Source of the DNA: Bactrocera neohumeralis
Lineage: Eukaryota > Arthropoda > Insecta > Diptera > Tephritidae
Assembly (NCBI RefSeq): GCF_024586455.1
Contig: NC_065922.1
Coordinates: 16,984,089-17,048,088 of the forward strand
Direction: 5' to 3'
Length of the DNA stretch: 64,000 bases
This document shows, in pieces, positions 35,542 through 47,587 of this stretch; positions within the stretch are counted from its first letter, which is position 1, and the number at the start of each line of letters is the position of its first letter. The notes under the pieces were generated by a model. That model searched no databases. It saw nothing but the letters and a program-made list of their open reading frames with translations, and was not told where the DNA came from. The translations under genes were made by a program, and so were the position numbers.

Positions 35542-36464
35542 TAAGGTGCGTTCCAAAATAAACAGCACTCAAAAAAACAGAACAAATGGTTTTTTCGGCA
35601 AAATCAATTTATATTATTCAAAATAGTCTCCTTCTGTTTCAATACAGTTTTTTGCACGGTCCAAAAGCATGTCGAACGAGTGTTTTAGCTCGTTGTCCGG
35701 TATGGTCGCCAGTATGACGGTGCAAGCATTTTGAACAGCCTCTACGTCTGCATAACGCTTTCCTTTAATGGGAAAATGTATTTTTCCGAAAAGACAGAAG
35801 TCGCACGGTGCCATATCAGGTGAATACGGGGAGTGGTTAATGGCTTAAAATGTGATTTTTGGTGAAATAATCGTCCTCCGAATGTTGGATTCTGAGCAAT
35901 TTTTAGTCGTCAGTCAATTTGTGCGGAACAAACCGTGCACACACCTTTCGTAAGCCAAATGTTCGGTCAAAATGCGATAAATCAATGTTTTGGAGATGTT
36001 CAATTCCATTTCCATGAATTTCAATGATGATTTCGGCTGATTTTTGATGAATTCACGCACAGTTTCAATGGAATTTCCGGTGATCACGGATTTTGATTGG
36101 CCCACATGTTGATAGTCATTTATGTCCTCACGACCACTTTGAAAACGTTGAAACCACTCTTGCACTTTGCATTGCGGGAAAGGCAATCATCGCCATAAAC
36201 TTGTTTCATCAATTGAAACGTTTCGGTAAAAGTTTTATCATATAAAAAAAAAAAAAATTAATGTGGGCTGTTTATTCGAAGCTCATTTTCGCACCGATAA
36301 CACAAGCATACTGACACTTAAAACGCAATAACTTCACTTTTAATCGATGAAATTACATAAAATTCTCACTGGACAATCGATAAAGATAGCAAATTCTAAC
36401 GCACCAGTCGACATATAGATGGCGCTAGATTGAAAGAGTCTTGTTTACTTTGGAACGCACTTTG
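35542..36464 (-). mobile_element. Mariner deletion derivative with TIRs and TA
   Basis: The left end 'taaggtgcgttccaaaataa' (35542) pairs with the right end whose reverse complement is 'caaagtgcgttccaaagtaa' (to 36464). TA flanks both (35540-35541, 36465-36466). At 923 bp it is shorter than a full mariner of about 1.3 kb. Coding pieces run on the reverse strand. Confidence 0.92.
35614..36186 (-). pseudogene. Mariner transposase, internally deleted
   Basis: From the reverse-strand 5' side: KVQEWFQRFQSGREDIND and SIETVREFIKNQPKSSLKFM, then the second helix-turn-helix LNISKTLIYRILTEHLA, then a jump. The frame resumes near 35850 with a PLPVFTxYGTV / MAPCDFCLFGKIHFPIKG block (third aspartate of the catalytic triad in MAPCDF) and ends IETEGDYFE, the usual C-terminus. 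The sector with the first and second aspartates (GDETW and HDNA-type boxes) is gone. Dead, but its ends would still be recognised if a related transposase existed. Confidence 0.88.
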
Positions 36465-36730
36465 TAATCTCCGAAGAAATTTTTAAGGTTGAATTATTAG
36501 AGTCTAAACTGAAATATCAAAATCAAGTTCTTGTGTGGAAAGCTTTTTCATTTGACAAGGTATCTTCAGGAAATCTGGGCTAAATTACTGTCCGAGTCAA
36601 CGGTACAATTTCCGGACATATTATATTTTCCAGATCGGACCACTATAGCATATAGCTGCCATACAAACTGAATTTTCAAAAAAGTTTCGTAAGCAAACTT
36701 TGGCTGCACCGAAGCTATAATCGTGATTTC
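36465..36730 (-). repeat. Single reverse copy of the 154-bp repeat unit
   Basis: 'tctccgaagaaatttt' (36467), 'aaaatcaagttcttgtgtgg', 'gatcggaccactatagcata' and 'tagctgccatacaaactgaa' (to 36670) are reverse-complement matches to units of the array at 9095-9850. It ends with 'gctgcaccgaagctataatc'. It sits flush against the mariner end. Confidence 0.85.
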
Positions 36731-37330
36731 CATTTTTATTTTTTGTTTTTAGATTTGAGATAATTATAAGCGAAAAATTTTAATTCAACACCAAAGAACT
36801 TCTTTCGGAGCACCTCATGACGATAAGCTACGAAGTCAAAGAAATCTAAAATTTTTTCTGTATATGTATATTTTCTTATTTATTTATTTAATAAAGAACA
36901 TAGAAAAACGTTTTTTTTCTGACTTGCAGCTGGTTATATCTCCTTAAGGAAGAACTTTCATGGCATTTGTCTTTAAAGCATCAAAAATACCTCAAAGGAA
37001 TATAAAGGCTAATACAGGTGCTTCACGAAATAGTTTTCTTACTATTACCAAGGAATTTTCGTAATATACTGTTAGTTGTTTGGAATTTGGGCGCAGGTAT
37101 AAAGACTTTACAAATAGTCGGTTCAGATACTTAAACAAAAAAATTTTTTAATATTTTTTTGAACAAATTTTTAGTAAAAAATACAAAAAAAATTATTTTC
37201 TGCCTGAAACTTATTCTTTGTAAGTTCAAATCACAAAATATACTTTTCTAACCAGATTACCAACAACCACATTATCAAAGCCATTCTTATGCAGCTTATC
37301 AACTATAAATATCGCCGTTTGATTGCTAAA
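36731..37330. other. No gene seen
   Basis: AT-rich DNA without recognisable features. Confidence 0.6.
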
Positions 37331-38620
37331 CAATGGAGAACATTTCAAATGCCGTTAGCGTTTATGTAAATATAAACTGTCTGGTACGTGCTGGAAGTAA
37401 CGCTACCAATCTGAAGCTTCAATTGGCACAGATACACGCTGCAAGTTGCCAAAAAGAAGTTACTAAAATTATTTACACACACACTTTGAACACTTACACA
37501 ATACCGTTATGCACACATGTACGTTTGTATATTTGTAGGCAAGAGCAAAGCGACCAAGTTATCGTTAGGTATTAAGGGAAATAAAACTTGCGCGCGCGTT
37601 TCAGACGTCCCCAGAGCCGCTGGAGAAGTACACGATAGGCGTGTAGGCACAGCAACAGTAGAGAGTGAAAGTGAAAAATAAAGGAGAAAAAACCGAAGCA
37701 GAAGCAGATGCAGAATGTTGCGTAAACTGCTGTCACTTAAGGAGCACAACAATAACAAAGGCGAGCGTGTCACATTATCGTTGCTGGATTTTTCTCTTTG
37801 CACAAAATTCTTTTCAAAATATTAACACACATTTTCGTGACACTTTTTCCTCCACGACTCTTTATTTGCTTAATAGAATTTTGCACGCTTAACAATCACA
37901 TTGCAACCGGAGCTACAACAACGCGCGCGGGTGCAAATGCAGCGAAAACTTCACATTGGCTGCAAGAAAATGAAGTTGCCACACGCACCGCCGACAACAG
38001 ACACACAAACAACTACAAACGCGAACGCGCGCGTACACAAGGTGCTACGTGGCGTATGAGTGTTAAAAAAAAAATCGCCTGCACTCTTTCAAATGTGTGG
38101 ACCGTGGTATCAATTTGCTTTGGTATTAGTGGTATTTTTGTGCTGCTGCTGCTGCTGCTGTTGCACGCTGCTTCAGCAGTTTCACGAACGCGTGACGGCC
38201 GCTTTTTCGCACTGTAGACAACAACTAACGGTAAACAACTGAAAGCATCGACCATCAAATACCGCGTCGAAGCCAAAAATACGATACGACGACGAGGCAA
38301 AGCGAAGCGAACGCCGCAACAACAATCAAGACAAGCAAAAACATACAAAATACCAATGCGAAATATAGACACACGCACACTCACACAGTCACAGGCCAGT
38401 TCTTGCAACAGCGATATAGTATATGAGCTCGTCGTCGGCGCTCGAAGGATGTGCCGAAGCCAAGTGTAAGCCAATACAACAACAGCAAAGTTGGCTAGGC
38501 AAAAATAGCTGAGGGTAAGCAGAGCGAGCAAGAAGCGTGGTGGCCGCAGCAGTTACGAAGTGCCGACAGTGCAACTCTACAAGCATACATAGTTGATTAC
38601 CAATAGTACCATCAGCAACG
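37331..38620. other. GC-richer segment, possible promoter or 5' UTR of an unseen gene
   Basis: Compared with the rest of the window, 37560-38560 has more GC, CG dinucleotides and CA/AAC/CTG repeats. (CTG)6 lies at about 38141-38160. Long overlapping frames (172 codons at 38013-38531 minus; 139 at 37798-38217 plus) show no domain, and the repeats could inflate them. The texture (CAACAA, CGACGAGGC, many short purine blocks) is like fly 5' UTRs. I cannot show a start site or coding exon. Confidence 0.3.
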
Positions 38621-40690
38621 AAAACACAACACAGCCATATACTACAATAAGCAGTACTAAATAACGGTAGCCGAAGTTAATGCGTAATCCCGTTAGAATC
38701 ACCCAACACTGAAATAGCTGCTGGGAAATTGTGCGGCCCATTGGCTGCAAAGCGCTAAGTAGGCAATACTGTACAACGACTGAAAGCTTTCAGATGGTTT
38801 TGCCGCCAAAAGCTAAGTTCGAAAAAGCTCGACTATTGGTGATAGCAATTCGAAATGAGGCAGAGCTTTTTCACAAATATGATGTGCATTTGTAGTGGCG
38901 CTCAAGAAATAGACGTATATGCCTACATATGCATTTACTAGTATTGAGAGCGCCAGCACTGCATTACCAGCACGAGAATAAAAAAAGATAGTAAGCTTGG
39001 CTAGAAAAAATTCAAAAATAGTAAAAGATAGGCATAAAGGTATTATTAAAAAAAAATATGTTTCATTAATAACCGAAATCTTTGTTGGCTTGGGATCAAA
39101 TAGGGTTTTCCATATATTTTCTTATCACATTTTCCTATTACATTGAGATATTATATTTCATTTAATGAACCGACTGGTTCTTCGATTCTAAAAAAGAGTT
39201 TAAAATTCTTAATATGAATAATCAAAATCTGCTTTATTCCAAATACGGTTCGACATCCTTCGCAAGGTAGTCACAAAGCTATTATTTTTAGCTTAAAGAA
39301 ACAACTGAGCCAACAAAACCAACCCAGTGCCACCAAATTGGATGAAAAATTTTGCCGACTACTTTATCTTCGACCTCATTCACTTCGTTTCCTAAGTGAC
39401 CTGATCCGAGCACAGTTTTTTTATTCCTAGATAAGGGCGTTATGTTGTCAAAGCATTCTTGAAATAATCTTGGATCCAAAATGTCTGCTGTAGAAAACCT
39501 GATTTGTCTATTGTCTATTAACTACCCAAAATAGGTTTGACGACAACTCTGATATTACTCGTCTGATGCTTAGAACTTTGGTTCCAAAAAGTCTGGATTC
39601 AAAAATACCCTTACCTCCTCGATCGGTGTATCCACTGAATAGTATATGTATCTAGAGTCATTGGAATGAACTATAATATTTGTCTATAAATTTTCTTTTG
39701 AAGCAGAATTTTTACATAAAGTCAAAGCAGTCACCATTCATTGACCCCCAATTCAAAATACTAATAACATATGCAGTTTAAGCACTCTCAATGCTTCGGC
39801 TTGGTACATAGAGGTTAAGTATGTTATGACAGATTTCAACAGACTTTCTTAAAGTCCCAAATGCGACTGAAATGTCTATAACAGGATTTCGGACGACTGT
39901 TGTCTACCCTGTTGTTATTTCACGCACCTTATATCTACCTCCAAATAAATAATGGGACACACATACATATTACTATGTGTGAGATCTTCTGCAAAATTTC
40001 GCACCTTTTTATTCTAATTATTTTTGCTTTCTTTCGTTATGTCTACCAAATCTGCGTGAATAGAAATCGTTTATATTATTTCTCATTCAAATCGGTCATT
40101 GAGGCCAATTGCTCAAACAATTAACACACTCGAAGCGACTTCTTAACATATTCCATACATTCTTTTCTGCTTACTTTAAAAATTTCCAATGGTAAATAAA
40201 GCCAAAAATAATGTTCTTTCGACCTTACACAGTTTACTATTTGTTTAGTCTAGAACTAGCGTTGAGAAGCACAACATAATTGTTAACTTTGCCAGCGCTC
40301 TCTTGTCTGCTCTTGCAATGTAACGAAGTGTCGATAAAGCAGTGCACGAAGTACTCTACTGTTGCAGATGGTAATATTTGTTGATAATTTTCACTGTTTA
40401 TTTTGTACTCTTTGGAGAACATGTGCGGCGTGAAGAAACAATTAGTTAAAATATGCTAAAAAATAACTCAAATGCTTACAAGAAGAGATAAGCGTAAAAA
40501 GCAATTGAATAGAATGGTTTGTAAATATTTGTGCTGAGGAAGAGGTTTCATTTCTTATCAATATATATCATTTTTTAATATTTCAAAACATTAAGTACCA
40601 TATTATTTAGAATTAAGCTGTTCATTGTGGTGATGCGGATTTAATAAGAAAAAAAGAAATGGGATAAAAATTAAAAATGTTTTAGAAATA
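38621..40690. other. No gene seen
   Basis: Unique-looking DNA. Small frames at 39288-39479, 39900-40124 and 40237-40422 carry no domain. No repeat recognised. Confidence 0.55.
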
Positions 40691-41340
40691 CTACTGTGAG
40701 CAAAAAATAGTAAGACTTTGTTCATTACTTTAAAATGCTTAGTGTATTCTTTAAAATCTATGTCGTCGCCCTCAAAGTAATCTCCCTCCAAAAAACACCT
40801 GTGCCAACGTTTTTCCTAGTTCTTGAAACAGTTGTTGAAGTCAATTTCCGAAATTAATTTCAATACGCGTATAGATTCACGTTTAATGTTTTCAATTGCC
40901 TAAAAACTCATTCTCAGGAGCGCTGTTCTTCAATGTTTTTCACTGCCCCTTTCGATATGCCAACAAAGCCAGTAAGATCTCTGATTGTTAATTATCAATT
41001 CTCAACCACCAATTCCTTTATTTTATTGACGTGTTAATCATCGGTCGCCGTTGCGAATACATTTGAGCGTTTGGCCAAAAAGTCTATATTCTAGCATTGC
41101 CGTTTCGTACCAAAATATTAATCAAAATGTGTAGAGTCAATCCATAAGAGATATTGAGATATTCTAAAACCTATTTGATGCCAACACGACGATTTTCAAG
41201 CACTATTTCTTGAACTTTTTCGTAAGTAAGACAAGTGGATAAGGGACTTGCATGAGGCAAGTTTTCAATGACTTCACGACCTTCACAGAATGCTTCGTGC
41301 CACTCACATACTTGGGCTAGTGATAAAGTAAAATCCCCTA
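40691..41340 (-). mobile_element. Mariner remnant, reverse strand, apparently chimeric
   Basis: The right-hand reading starts at the TIR 'ctactgtgagcaaaaaatag' (40691, preceded by TA), the same end as the mariner ending at 60821. Reverse-strand peptides include GDYFEGDDIDFKEYTKHF (40740-40800), FNNCF (near 40840), IKELVVEN and LTIRDLTGFVGISKGAVKNI (near 40930-41030). Upstream of about 41070 the reading switches to EWHEAFCEGREVIENLPHAS and EIVLENRRVGIK with LNISYG, a DNA-binding region that by motif belongs to another mariner lineage. The catalytic region is missing. Confidence 0.8.
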
Positions 41341-41514
41341 AATACTACTACGAATATTATCAATGCTTCTGTAGTCAACAAACCAATAAAAGGAAAGCGC
41401 CAAAGTTGTCATTGCTTATAGTTTCAATCAAAAGAGATTTAAGAAGTTACATACAAACATATTTGATGTGAAAATAATTCATAATTGACGACTGACACAA
41501 ATGATAATGTAAGA
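41341..41514. other. No gene seen
   Basis: Short AT-rich spacer. Confidence 0.6.
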
Positions 41515-42150
41515 GGTAAGTAAGAGCTAAGTGCGGTTGTAACCGAACATTTCAAAGTCTTGCAAGCTGGCAAGGATTAAAGCCAGGGAAGTACTTTCAG
41601 ACTTGTTAGTTATATGGAGTCTAGGGCGAGTTTTCAACCAATTTTATTCACTCTTAGCACAAATATGCACCGTTAGAGGAAAAATACGCTCACTCAATTT
41701 TATTTGGTTAACTCACACATTGGCCGATATATGCGATAAAAGAAATTCGAAAAGATTAAATAAAGCTTAAAATCGCCCCTTTCCAACACTATATGGTATG
41801 ACACAATGTGATTGGTAGCACTGGAGATGTACGACTACAACGACATCTATTGACAAAAACACGAAAAGTCTTTTTCGACTAAACAATATTAGGTATATAG
41901 GGGATAAGGAAGTATTGACCCGATTCAACACATTTGTAGCACACAGGCATACTACTGTCAGGAAAGGATTATCTCTGAATTTCAATTATAAATCTCACAC
42001 ATGGACCGATACTTTCGGTAAAAAGTCAACTATGGGCTCTGGGGTCCTTATATTCCATACCTTGGGGCTTGAACAGTTTGGGTTCGATCTACGCAACCGT
42101 TACGTGAACTAAACTATTATACTCTGCAGCAACATCATGCAAGAGTATAA
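41515..42150 (+). repeat. Dispersed repeat family D, copy with nested mariner end
   Basis: Starts 'aagtaagagctaagtgcggt' with 'tgtaaccgaacatttc', and ends 'tatactctgcagcaacatca' then 'tgcaagagtataa' (42117-42149). A reverse-oriented mariner 5' end sits inside at 41755-41886. The interior either side contains similar words (cacacattggccgata near 41714; cacacatggaccgatac near 41995), so part of the element may be duplicated. Confidence 0.75.
41755..41886 (-). mobile_element. Mariner 5' end and leader, fragment
   Basis: Ends at the TIR whose outer bases read 'ttgtttagtcgaaaaagact' on the reverse strand, next to TA (41887-41888). The leader (acgacatctattgaca, ttggtagcactggagat, ccaacactatatgg) is the reverse complement of the leader at 46290-46378, so both belong to one family. 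No coding remains. Confidence 0.82.
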
Positions 42151-43597
42151 AAAAAGAAGTAGTAACAATAAATTATACTTGATATAAAAAGTATATTGTA
42201 ATATTTACCTTTTCTTATGACAATGATTTATATAACTTATCATCGTAAGAGCTATTAGAAAGATAACAGCACTTTGTTTTGTATGTGAAGACTCACCTGA
42301 AAATATAAAGAAAAATGTAAAAGTTTAGTATTGACAAGAAAAAAAGTAAAAGCAAAAAAATATAGAAATAACATAGATATACACAAGCTTCGATATTTCA
42401 CAGAAAAATACTGTGCCCACATACCAACCCCCACTATCAAACATTTATAGTTAATAAATCCTAAAATCGGCGCAAAAACAATTTATTTACATACATATAA
42501 TTATAATTATACTTATAATATATGTATATTTATTTCATGAATTCAACTTTATCTTCAATCTGTATTTATTTCCATATCAAAAAGCAATTAAAACAAAATA
42601 AAGTATCATTATTAAAAAACATTAAAAATAAAAATAATTGAAGTGCTTTTATGGCTAAGTTTATTTATTTAAACTTCAATCCCAAATTGCACTTGAAATG
42701 AAGTTGCGAGCAAATATGAATGTGAGGTGACACCTCCTGTTTTCACAACAAAAAATCCAAATCGGATACTTCATACGAGTGGCTGTGCAATAAACCGACA
42801 AGTAGCAAAGCAATGTGTGATAATTATTGTTTGCTGTCAAATAATTTATGACAACAATTTACCGCTACAAAAGCGGTATGTTATATTTATGTGCTCTCCG
42901 CGTTGTTGGGGCAACCTTAATAAAATATGATGAGTATATAAATCAAAAGCAATTACTACAAATTACAGCTGTCGGCAGATTAATAAAAATTCGGTAGCTA
43001 AAAGATTGAGAGATGGTTCATTATTTCGAGTACATGCATAGGTTTTTTGGATGTAAGGAATTTACTCCTTACTTTAATATATTTTTGGTACAAATAAGAT
43101 ATTTAAAACCAAAAAAACACGCACACAGTTTACAAAAACAAAATATTTTACAGCCGATTTTTAGGCTAATTAATGTTGATATTATTTTGGAATGTGGAGG
43201 TTGTCTCTGAATTAATTATGGAACGTATTTAACAATTTAGAGATCTTGAAAAAAATAAATCCCAACACAATTAAACTCAGGAGGAGTCTACTCATATAGT
43301 CGTTGAGGACTCTGAAATTCTACGAAGAAATTCAAAGTGGATGCACATAAAATCTGATGCCATTGAGATCACAGTAAACTTCTTCAGAGATACTTCAAGG
43401 AGAAAAGGAATGTATACAACGTTAACTTTTACTTTACTTTTGCCCCCATATTCGATCATTCGGCCTACGTTTGCGAGGAAAAACGATGATAGAAACTTAA
43501 TACCGGTTTTATTGTTGTAAGCGAAGTGATAAATTCTAGTAAAATCATCGTTACGTCTTATAATTGGTTCCTACTTTTGAGAGACTACGATACTTTG
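42151..43597. other. No gene seen
   Basis: AT-rich unique-looking DNA. Small frames (42255-42440 minus, 42727-42930 plus, 43013-43210 plus) have no domain. Confidence 0.55.
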
Positions 43598-45310
43598 ACG
43601 GAGGATGGAGTCATGAGTAGAAGTTCAAGCAAGTGAGGCAAGTTTTCTGAGCACCGTTCACTTGGGAGTGGCCATAAACGATTCTTTTACATATGGCTCA
43701 AGCAGACGACTTCCGGTCTAAGACCAAGTATCCTCTAGGTAGCCAAAAAAAAACATTCGTTTGAAGTCGAGCTAAAGTTAGAAGCCGAGCTAAAGTTAGA
43801 AGGCGAATCATCCCTCCCCAGGGTTGTGCGCTGGGTTTGGGACCCGCCACTTAAAAAACACCTCCAATGAAGAGGGCGCAACAGCCTCGGATAAGAGACC
43901 CATCTTTTGATGACGACCACTGCAAACGTATAAAGGATTACGCCCTGGATTATCCGGTCCCTTAATTTGGAAGGTGCCGCTGCCAAGCTAATGGGTGCCC
44001 TCGTAAAAATAAAGGCTGGCATCAGAAGGCGTTGAAAAAGTGCGATGGACGGGACAAAGACTGAGACGAGTAGGTCCTTGTGGCATTTACTTCAGTGGCC
44101 AGTGGAGAATTCAGTTCGTGAAAGAGTTCAGTTCGTGGTGGAAGAGAGACTCCGTCTCCGAGCCCTGCCATTCACCCCATAATGAGCATCAAAGCGAAGT
44201 TCTTTAACATATCGCTGATTTGCGCCCACTCCCTGTCGGAAGGGAAGGACGATGTGACCAAAGATGTCTTTTATGTGCGTTTGGAGCGCACCTATGAGAG
44301 CTGTCCGGCAACGATGTCAAAATCGTGCTTGGCGATTTCAACGCCAAGCTGGGCAAAGAAGGTATATTTGGCACAATGGTCGGTAAATTTAGCCCCCATT
44401 ATGGAACATTCCAAATGGGTTGAGGCTGATCGACTTCGGCGCAGCCCGAAAAATGGTTATCTGTAGTACTCCAGCACAGGAAATTGCATCAATCTACCTG
44501 ACTGCGTCCAAATCGAAAAGCCATCAAACATATCGGACATGTTGTAATAGACGGAAGACATATCTCCAGTTTTTAGACGTGCGTACGCTCCGAGGTCCCA
44601 AAATTGAGTCCGAATTCTATCTTGTTGCATCGAAGATACGCACCCGCCTCTGTGCAGCAAAAGAACGCACGTCAACAAGCTTAAGAAAATTTGACTTCGA
44701 GAAGTTGCAAACACAACAGACAACAGAACTGCTTCTTGCTTGACTTGCACTCCAGTTCCCTGAAAGCATTCATCAGCAACTATCAGGGAACTGTGGGACG
44801 GCATTTCAAGCTCTTCACGTACAGCTGCAAACAAAAAAATTGGTTTTCGGAAAAAGCAAACAATACACCACAACAAAAATTCTAGGAAAAGATGCGGCGA
44901 GTAACAGAAGGTTCATACTCATAACCAGAGCATACTCTTGTAGGGCCCCCAAACGTGATCTAGTGACAGATGCCCAGAGGATATTGAAATAATGGAGGGA
45001 ACACTTCTCCAGCTTGCTGAATGGCAGTGAAAGCATAACACCAGGAGATGGTGAACCCGACTCCCCGATTGATGACGATGAGCTGACGTTCCATTGCCCG
45101 ACCATGAAGAAATTCAAATAGCAATTAGCCGTCTGAAGAACAACAAAGCTTTGGGGAACGATATATTATCGGTCATGAACAAGCATGCCCGAAATTTATG
45201 TGTGCTTTGCTCAATTCACAAAAAGGGAGACCCCACAATTAGCGTCAATTACCGTGAGATAAGCCTCCTCTCAACATTGCATCTAATTTTGGGCACGAAA
45301 TGCTAGACTC
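43598..45310 (+). mobile_element. Decayed RTE-like retrotransposon, copy 3
   Basis: The only copy with leader, endonuclease and linker in one stretch. Leader 43598-43720 matches copy 1. 43800-44040 carries a GC-rich junction segment (WVWDPPLK style). The endonuclease is at 44180-44745 and the linker at 44990-45180. The copy ends near 45310, soon after the first RT motif (SIHKKGDP and NYREISLLST). The 3' part is missing. Confidence 0.86.
44182..44743 (+). pseudogene. Retrotransposon AP-like endonuclease, frameshifted
   Basis: The first open piece reads SIKAKFFNISLICAHSLSEG then KDDVTKDVFYVRLERTYES, a conserved strand-helix pair of the exonuclease-endonuclease-phosphatase fold. A shift follows, and the frame 44420-44743 continues RLIDFGAARKMVICST and later LDVRTLRGPKIESEFYLVAS, where the normal S-D-H triad near the C-terminus reads SEF (the D and H are lost). 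Two frameshifts and altered catalytic residues mean no activity. The reverse frame 44457-44876 is a shadow. Confidence 0.8.
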
Positions 45311-45364
45311 GCGTCTAAATAGCTGAAACATTTGCTCTAAAACGATGTCGAGTTTAGGTATCAA
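45311..45364. other. Junction of retrotransposon and mariner fragment
   Basis: Short transition between two remnants. No TSD recognised. Confidence 0.5.
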
Positions 45365-45478
45365 TAGAGACGCTTGACAACGTAGCTGAGAACCTTACAT
45401 TCTGCAAACACATCATTACTAGTGACGAGACGTGGGTTCATGAATACGACGTTGACTCAGACATTAAGTGAACATGAT
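45365..45478 (+). pseudogene. Mariner fragment around the first catalytic aspartate
   Basis: Reads LDNVAENLTFCKHIITSDET then WVHEYDVDSD. The IITSDETWVHEYD block contains catalytic aspartate 1 (GDETW changed to SDETW). Only about 38 codons are recognisable. No ends seen. Confidence 0.8.
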
Positions 45479-46260
45479 ACTTGAACATAATGTGGTTTGT
45501 TGTTAAAAATAGCTCAAATCGCGCACCTAACTCCATATTATAGTATTTAGATAGCTTGATACAATTATAACGGGCAATATGGAAGGTTTCTTAAAGAAAT
45601 TAAGTAGACTTATTTTATTGACCATAGCATAACATGGTCTAATTCAGCACTGAATGATCTAAAAATATACATATTTAATTTATAAAAAATGAGATGGTGT
45701 ACATTTGATTATTTACACTCATATTTCAATGCAAAATAAATCAGTTTGAGTCAGCAACTTATCACCAGTCAGCGTTGCATTCATGACATTCTAATGCGTG
45801 ACAGGCAAACACTCAAAGCGACACAGTCTCTCAACAAAAGCAACAGTTGTCTACAAAGCGCCGCCATCAATGCAATGAGAAAAGCTAATAAAATGTAAGT
45901 ATGTATATACATATGTATATGTATACTTATTTATAAGTATGTAGTAGGTATGATGGGTGGCAACCGGTTCACTCATTATTTCATTATGCGACAGTAATAT
46001 TAGCAAAATCCACTGCAGTTGAGAGACCGAAGATTTTAATTACATTTCATTTCGTTAAAGTGATTTTCGTGTTTTACTTTTTCCTTTCGCATGAGAAGAA
46101 ATAAATAAGTAAATATGCAGACAGCTGTGGTGGTGTATGTATGTAGTTGGCCCAATTTTCATTTTGTTTGCGTTCGAACCAACAACAAAAAAAAAGAAAT
46201 AAAAATAACGTTGATGGTTGCGCCGAAGCAATAATGCCCTATACTTTTTAGAGCATGAAT
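45479..46260. other. No gene seen
   Basis: AT-rich DNA with TATG/TATA repeats at 45900-45950. Confidence 0.6.
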
Positions 46261-46775
46261 TTGGATAGTCGAAAAAGTCTCTTCGTATTTTGTCAATAGA
46301 TGTCGTTGCAGTCGTATATCTCCAGTGCTACCAATCATATTGTGCCATAGCATATAGTGTTGGAAATGTGAGATTTTAAGCTTCGTTTAACCTAAAAAAA
46401 ATTAAATTTGGGGAAGTTGAAAAAAAGTTACAGCTGTTCAAAAATGAGTGAAAATAATGAAGAAATCCGCTGTATCTTGAAAATTCTGTATAAAAAAGGG
46501 AAGAATGCCACGCAAGCCACCAATGAAATTTGTGAAGATTACGGAGACGATGCTGTATCAGTTCATGTAGCACAACAATGATTCACTCGCTTCGGTTCTG
46601 GAAATTTCGAAATTTTGATTTACACAGATGAAAGTTTTGCACTGATGGAGTAATGACTCGAGTGGAAAAATAGCAAAAAGTGGTCGACCAAAATGGTAAA
46701 TATTTGTTTATTTATTTATTAGTAAAAATATACTATATTGATTAGGAATACGAAAAGACTTTTTCGACTACCCAA
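46261..46775 (+). mobile_element. Mariner deletion derivative, 515 bp
   Basis: 5' TIR 'ttggatagtcgaaaaagtct' at 46261. 3' TIR 'agactttttcgactacccaa' ending at 46775, followed by TA (46776-46777). The leader is as in 41755-41886 in reverse. It carries only the start of the transposase and then jumps to the 3' end, so about 800 bp of a normal mariner is lost. Confidence 0.9.
46444..46705 (+). pseudogene. Mariner transposase N-terminus in the deletion derivative
   Basis: From ATG at 46444: MSENNEEIRCILKILYKKGK then NATQATNEICEDYGDDAVSV and HVAQQ, a stop, FTRFGSGNFEI and a final SGRP near 46680-46695. This is the first helix-turn-helix of mauritiana-type mariners (compare 23169 on the reverse strand). 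No catalytic region remains. The reverse frame 46376-46573 is a shadow. Confidence 0.88.
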
Positions 46776-47587
46776 TATAATATATTATATTACTCCGTTC
46801 AGGGTATAAAAATAAAAAAATACGCCACGTGAAAATGCAACAAAAGCGTGTGAATGCGGCGATAAAGGCAAAGCCAAGCAAAGTAATAATTTAGAGAGCA
46901 TTTCAGTGCAAGCGAAGTATTTTGAAACGACTTGTAGGGCGACGATTGTGCATACATATATTATATGTATGTATATGTATATATCCATATATGTGTGTTT
47001 GTGTTCTCACCGCTCTATGTTTGCTGCGACAAAACTTAAATTGCATTTTCACTTTTGCGCTCGCGCTGTTTTAATTGCACTGTACTACAATTACCGTTGT
47101 TCGCTGTTGTGGCAATAACACGTGGAAAGAAAACAAAGGAAAGCAAGCAAAAACAACAGCTGAACAGATGACTACAACAATTGCATGATAAGCGTAATTT
47201 GCGAATGCAACAATGCGAATTAGTCGTATAACTCATTAATGAGATTCGCGGCAATGCAACGCTGCAGTGGCGGCAGCATCCGCAATTTTGACACGGCGGC
47301 GAGTCGTGCGAGTTGCGAAACTTCGGCGGTATTTTCGCATTGCGGCTGCTGGCCAATTGAAGCGCTTAATGGAATGCGGTCTGTATAAGTTTATTCATAA
47401 TTACACATTTTCTTGCACATTTTTCATTATTCATTGTTTTTGTTTTTCATGGAAATAGTTTATTTTTATCACAGCTACGAAATTCTCCGCCGTTTCATTG
47501 TGTTCGTCGCGGTGTATTGCGATGGCAGCTGGAGAAATGGTTGCACATTTCGGAAAATAACATTTTGTAAGCAATGGTTTTCTCAAT
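46776..47587. other. No gene; includes GC-richer patch near 47030-47360
   Basis: Local GC at 47225-47360 creates overlapping frames on both strands with no domain. The patch could be regulatory or UTR-like. Nothing proves it. Confidence 0.45.

Noticed and set aside
38013..38531. 172-codon reverse frame, the longest open frame in the window
   Set aside because: No domain, overlaps an equally long plus-strand frame, and contains a Ser run from the CTG repeat. Low stop density explains it.
39288..39479. 63-codon reverse frame near a possible coding patch
   Set aside because: No domain and no neighbouring exon-like frames.
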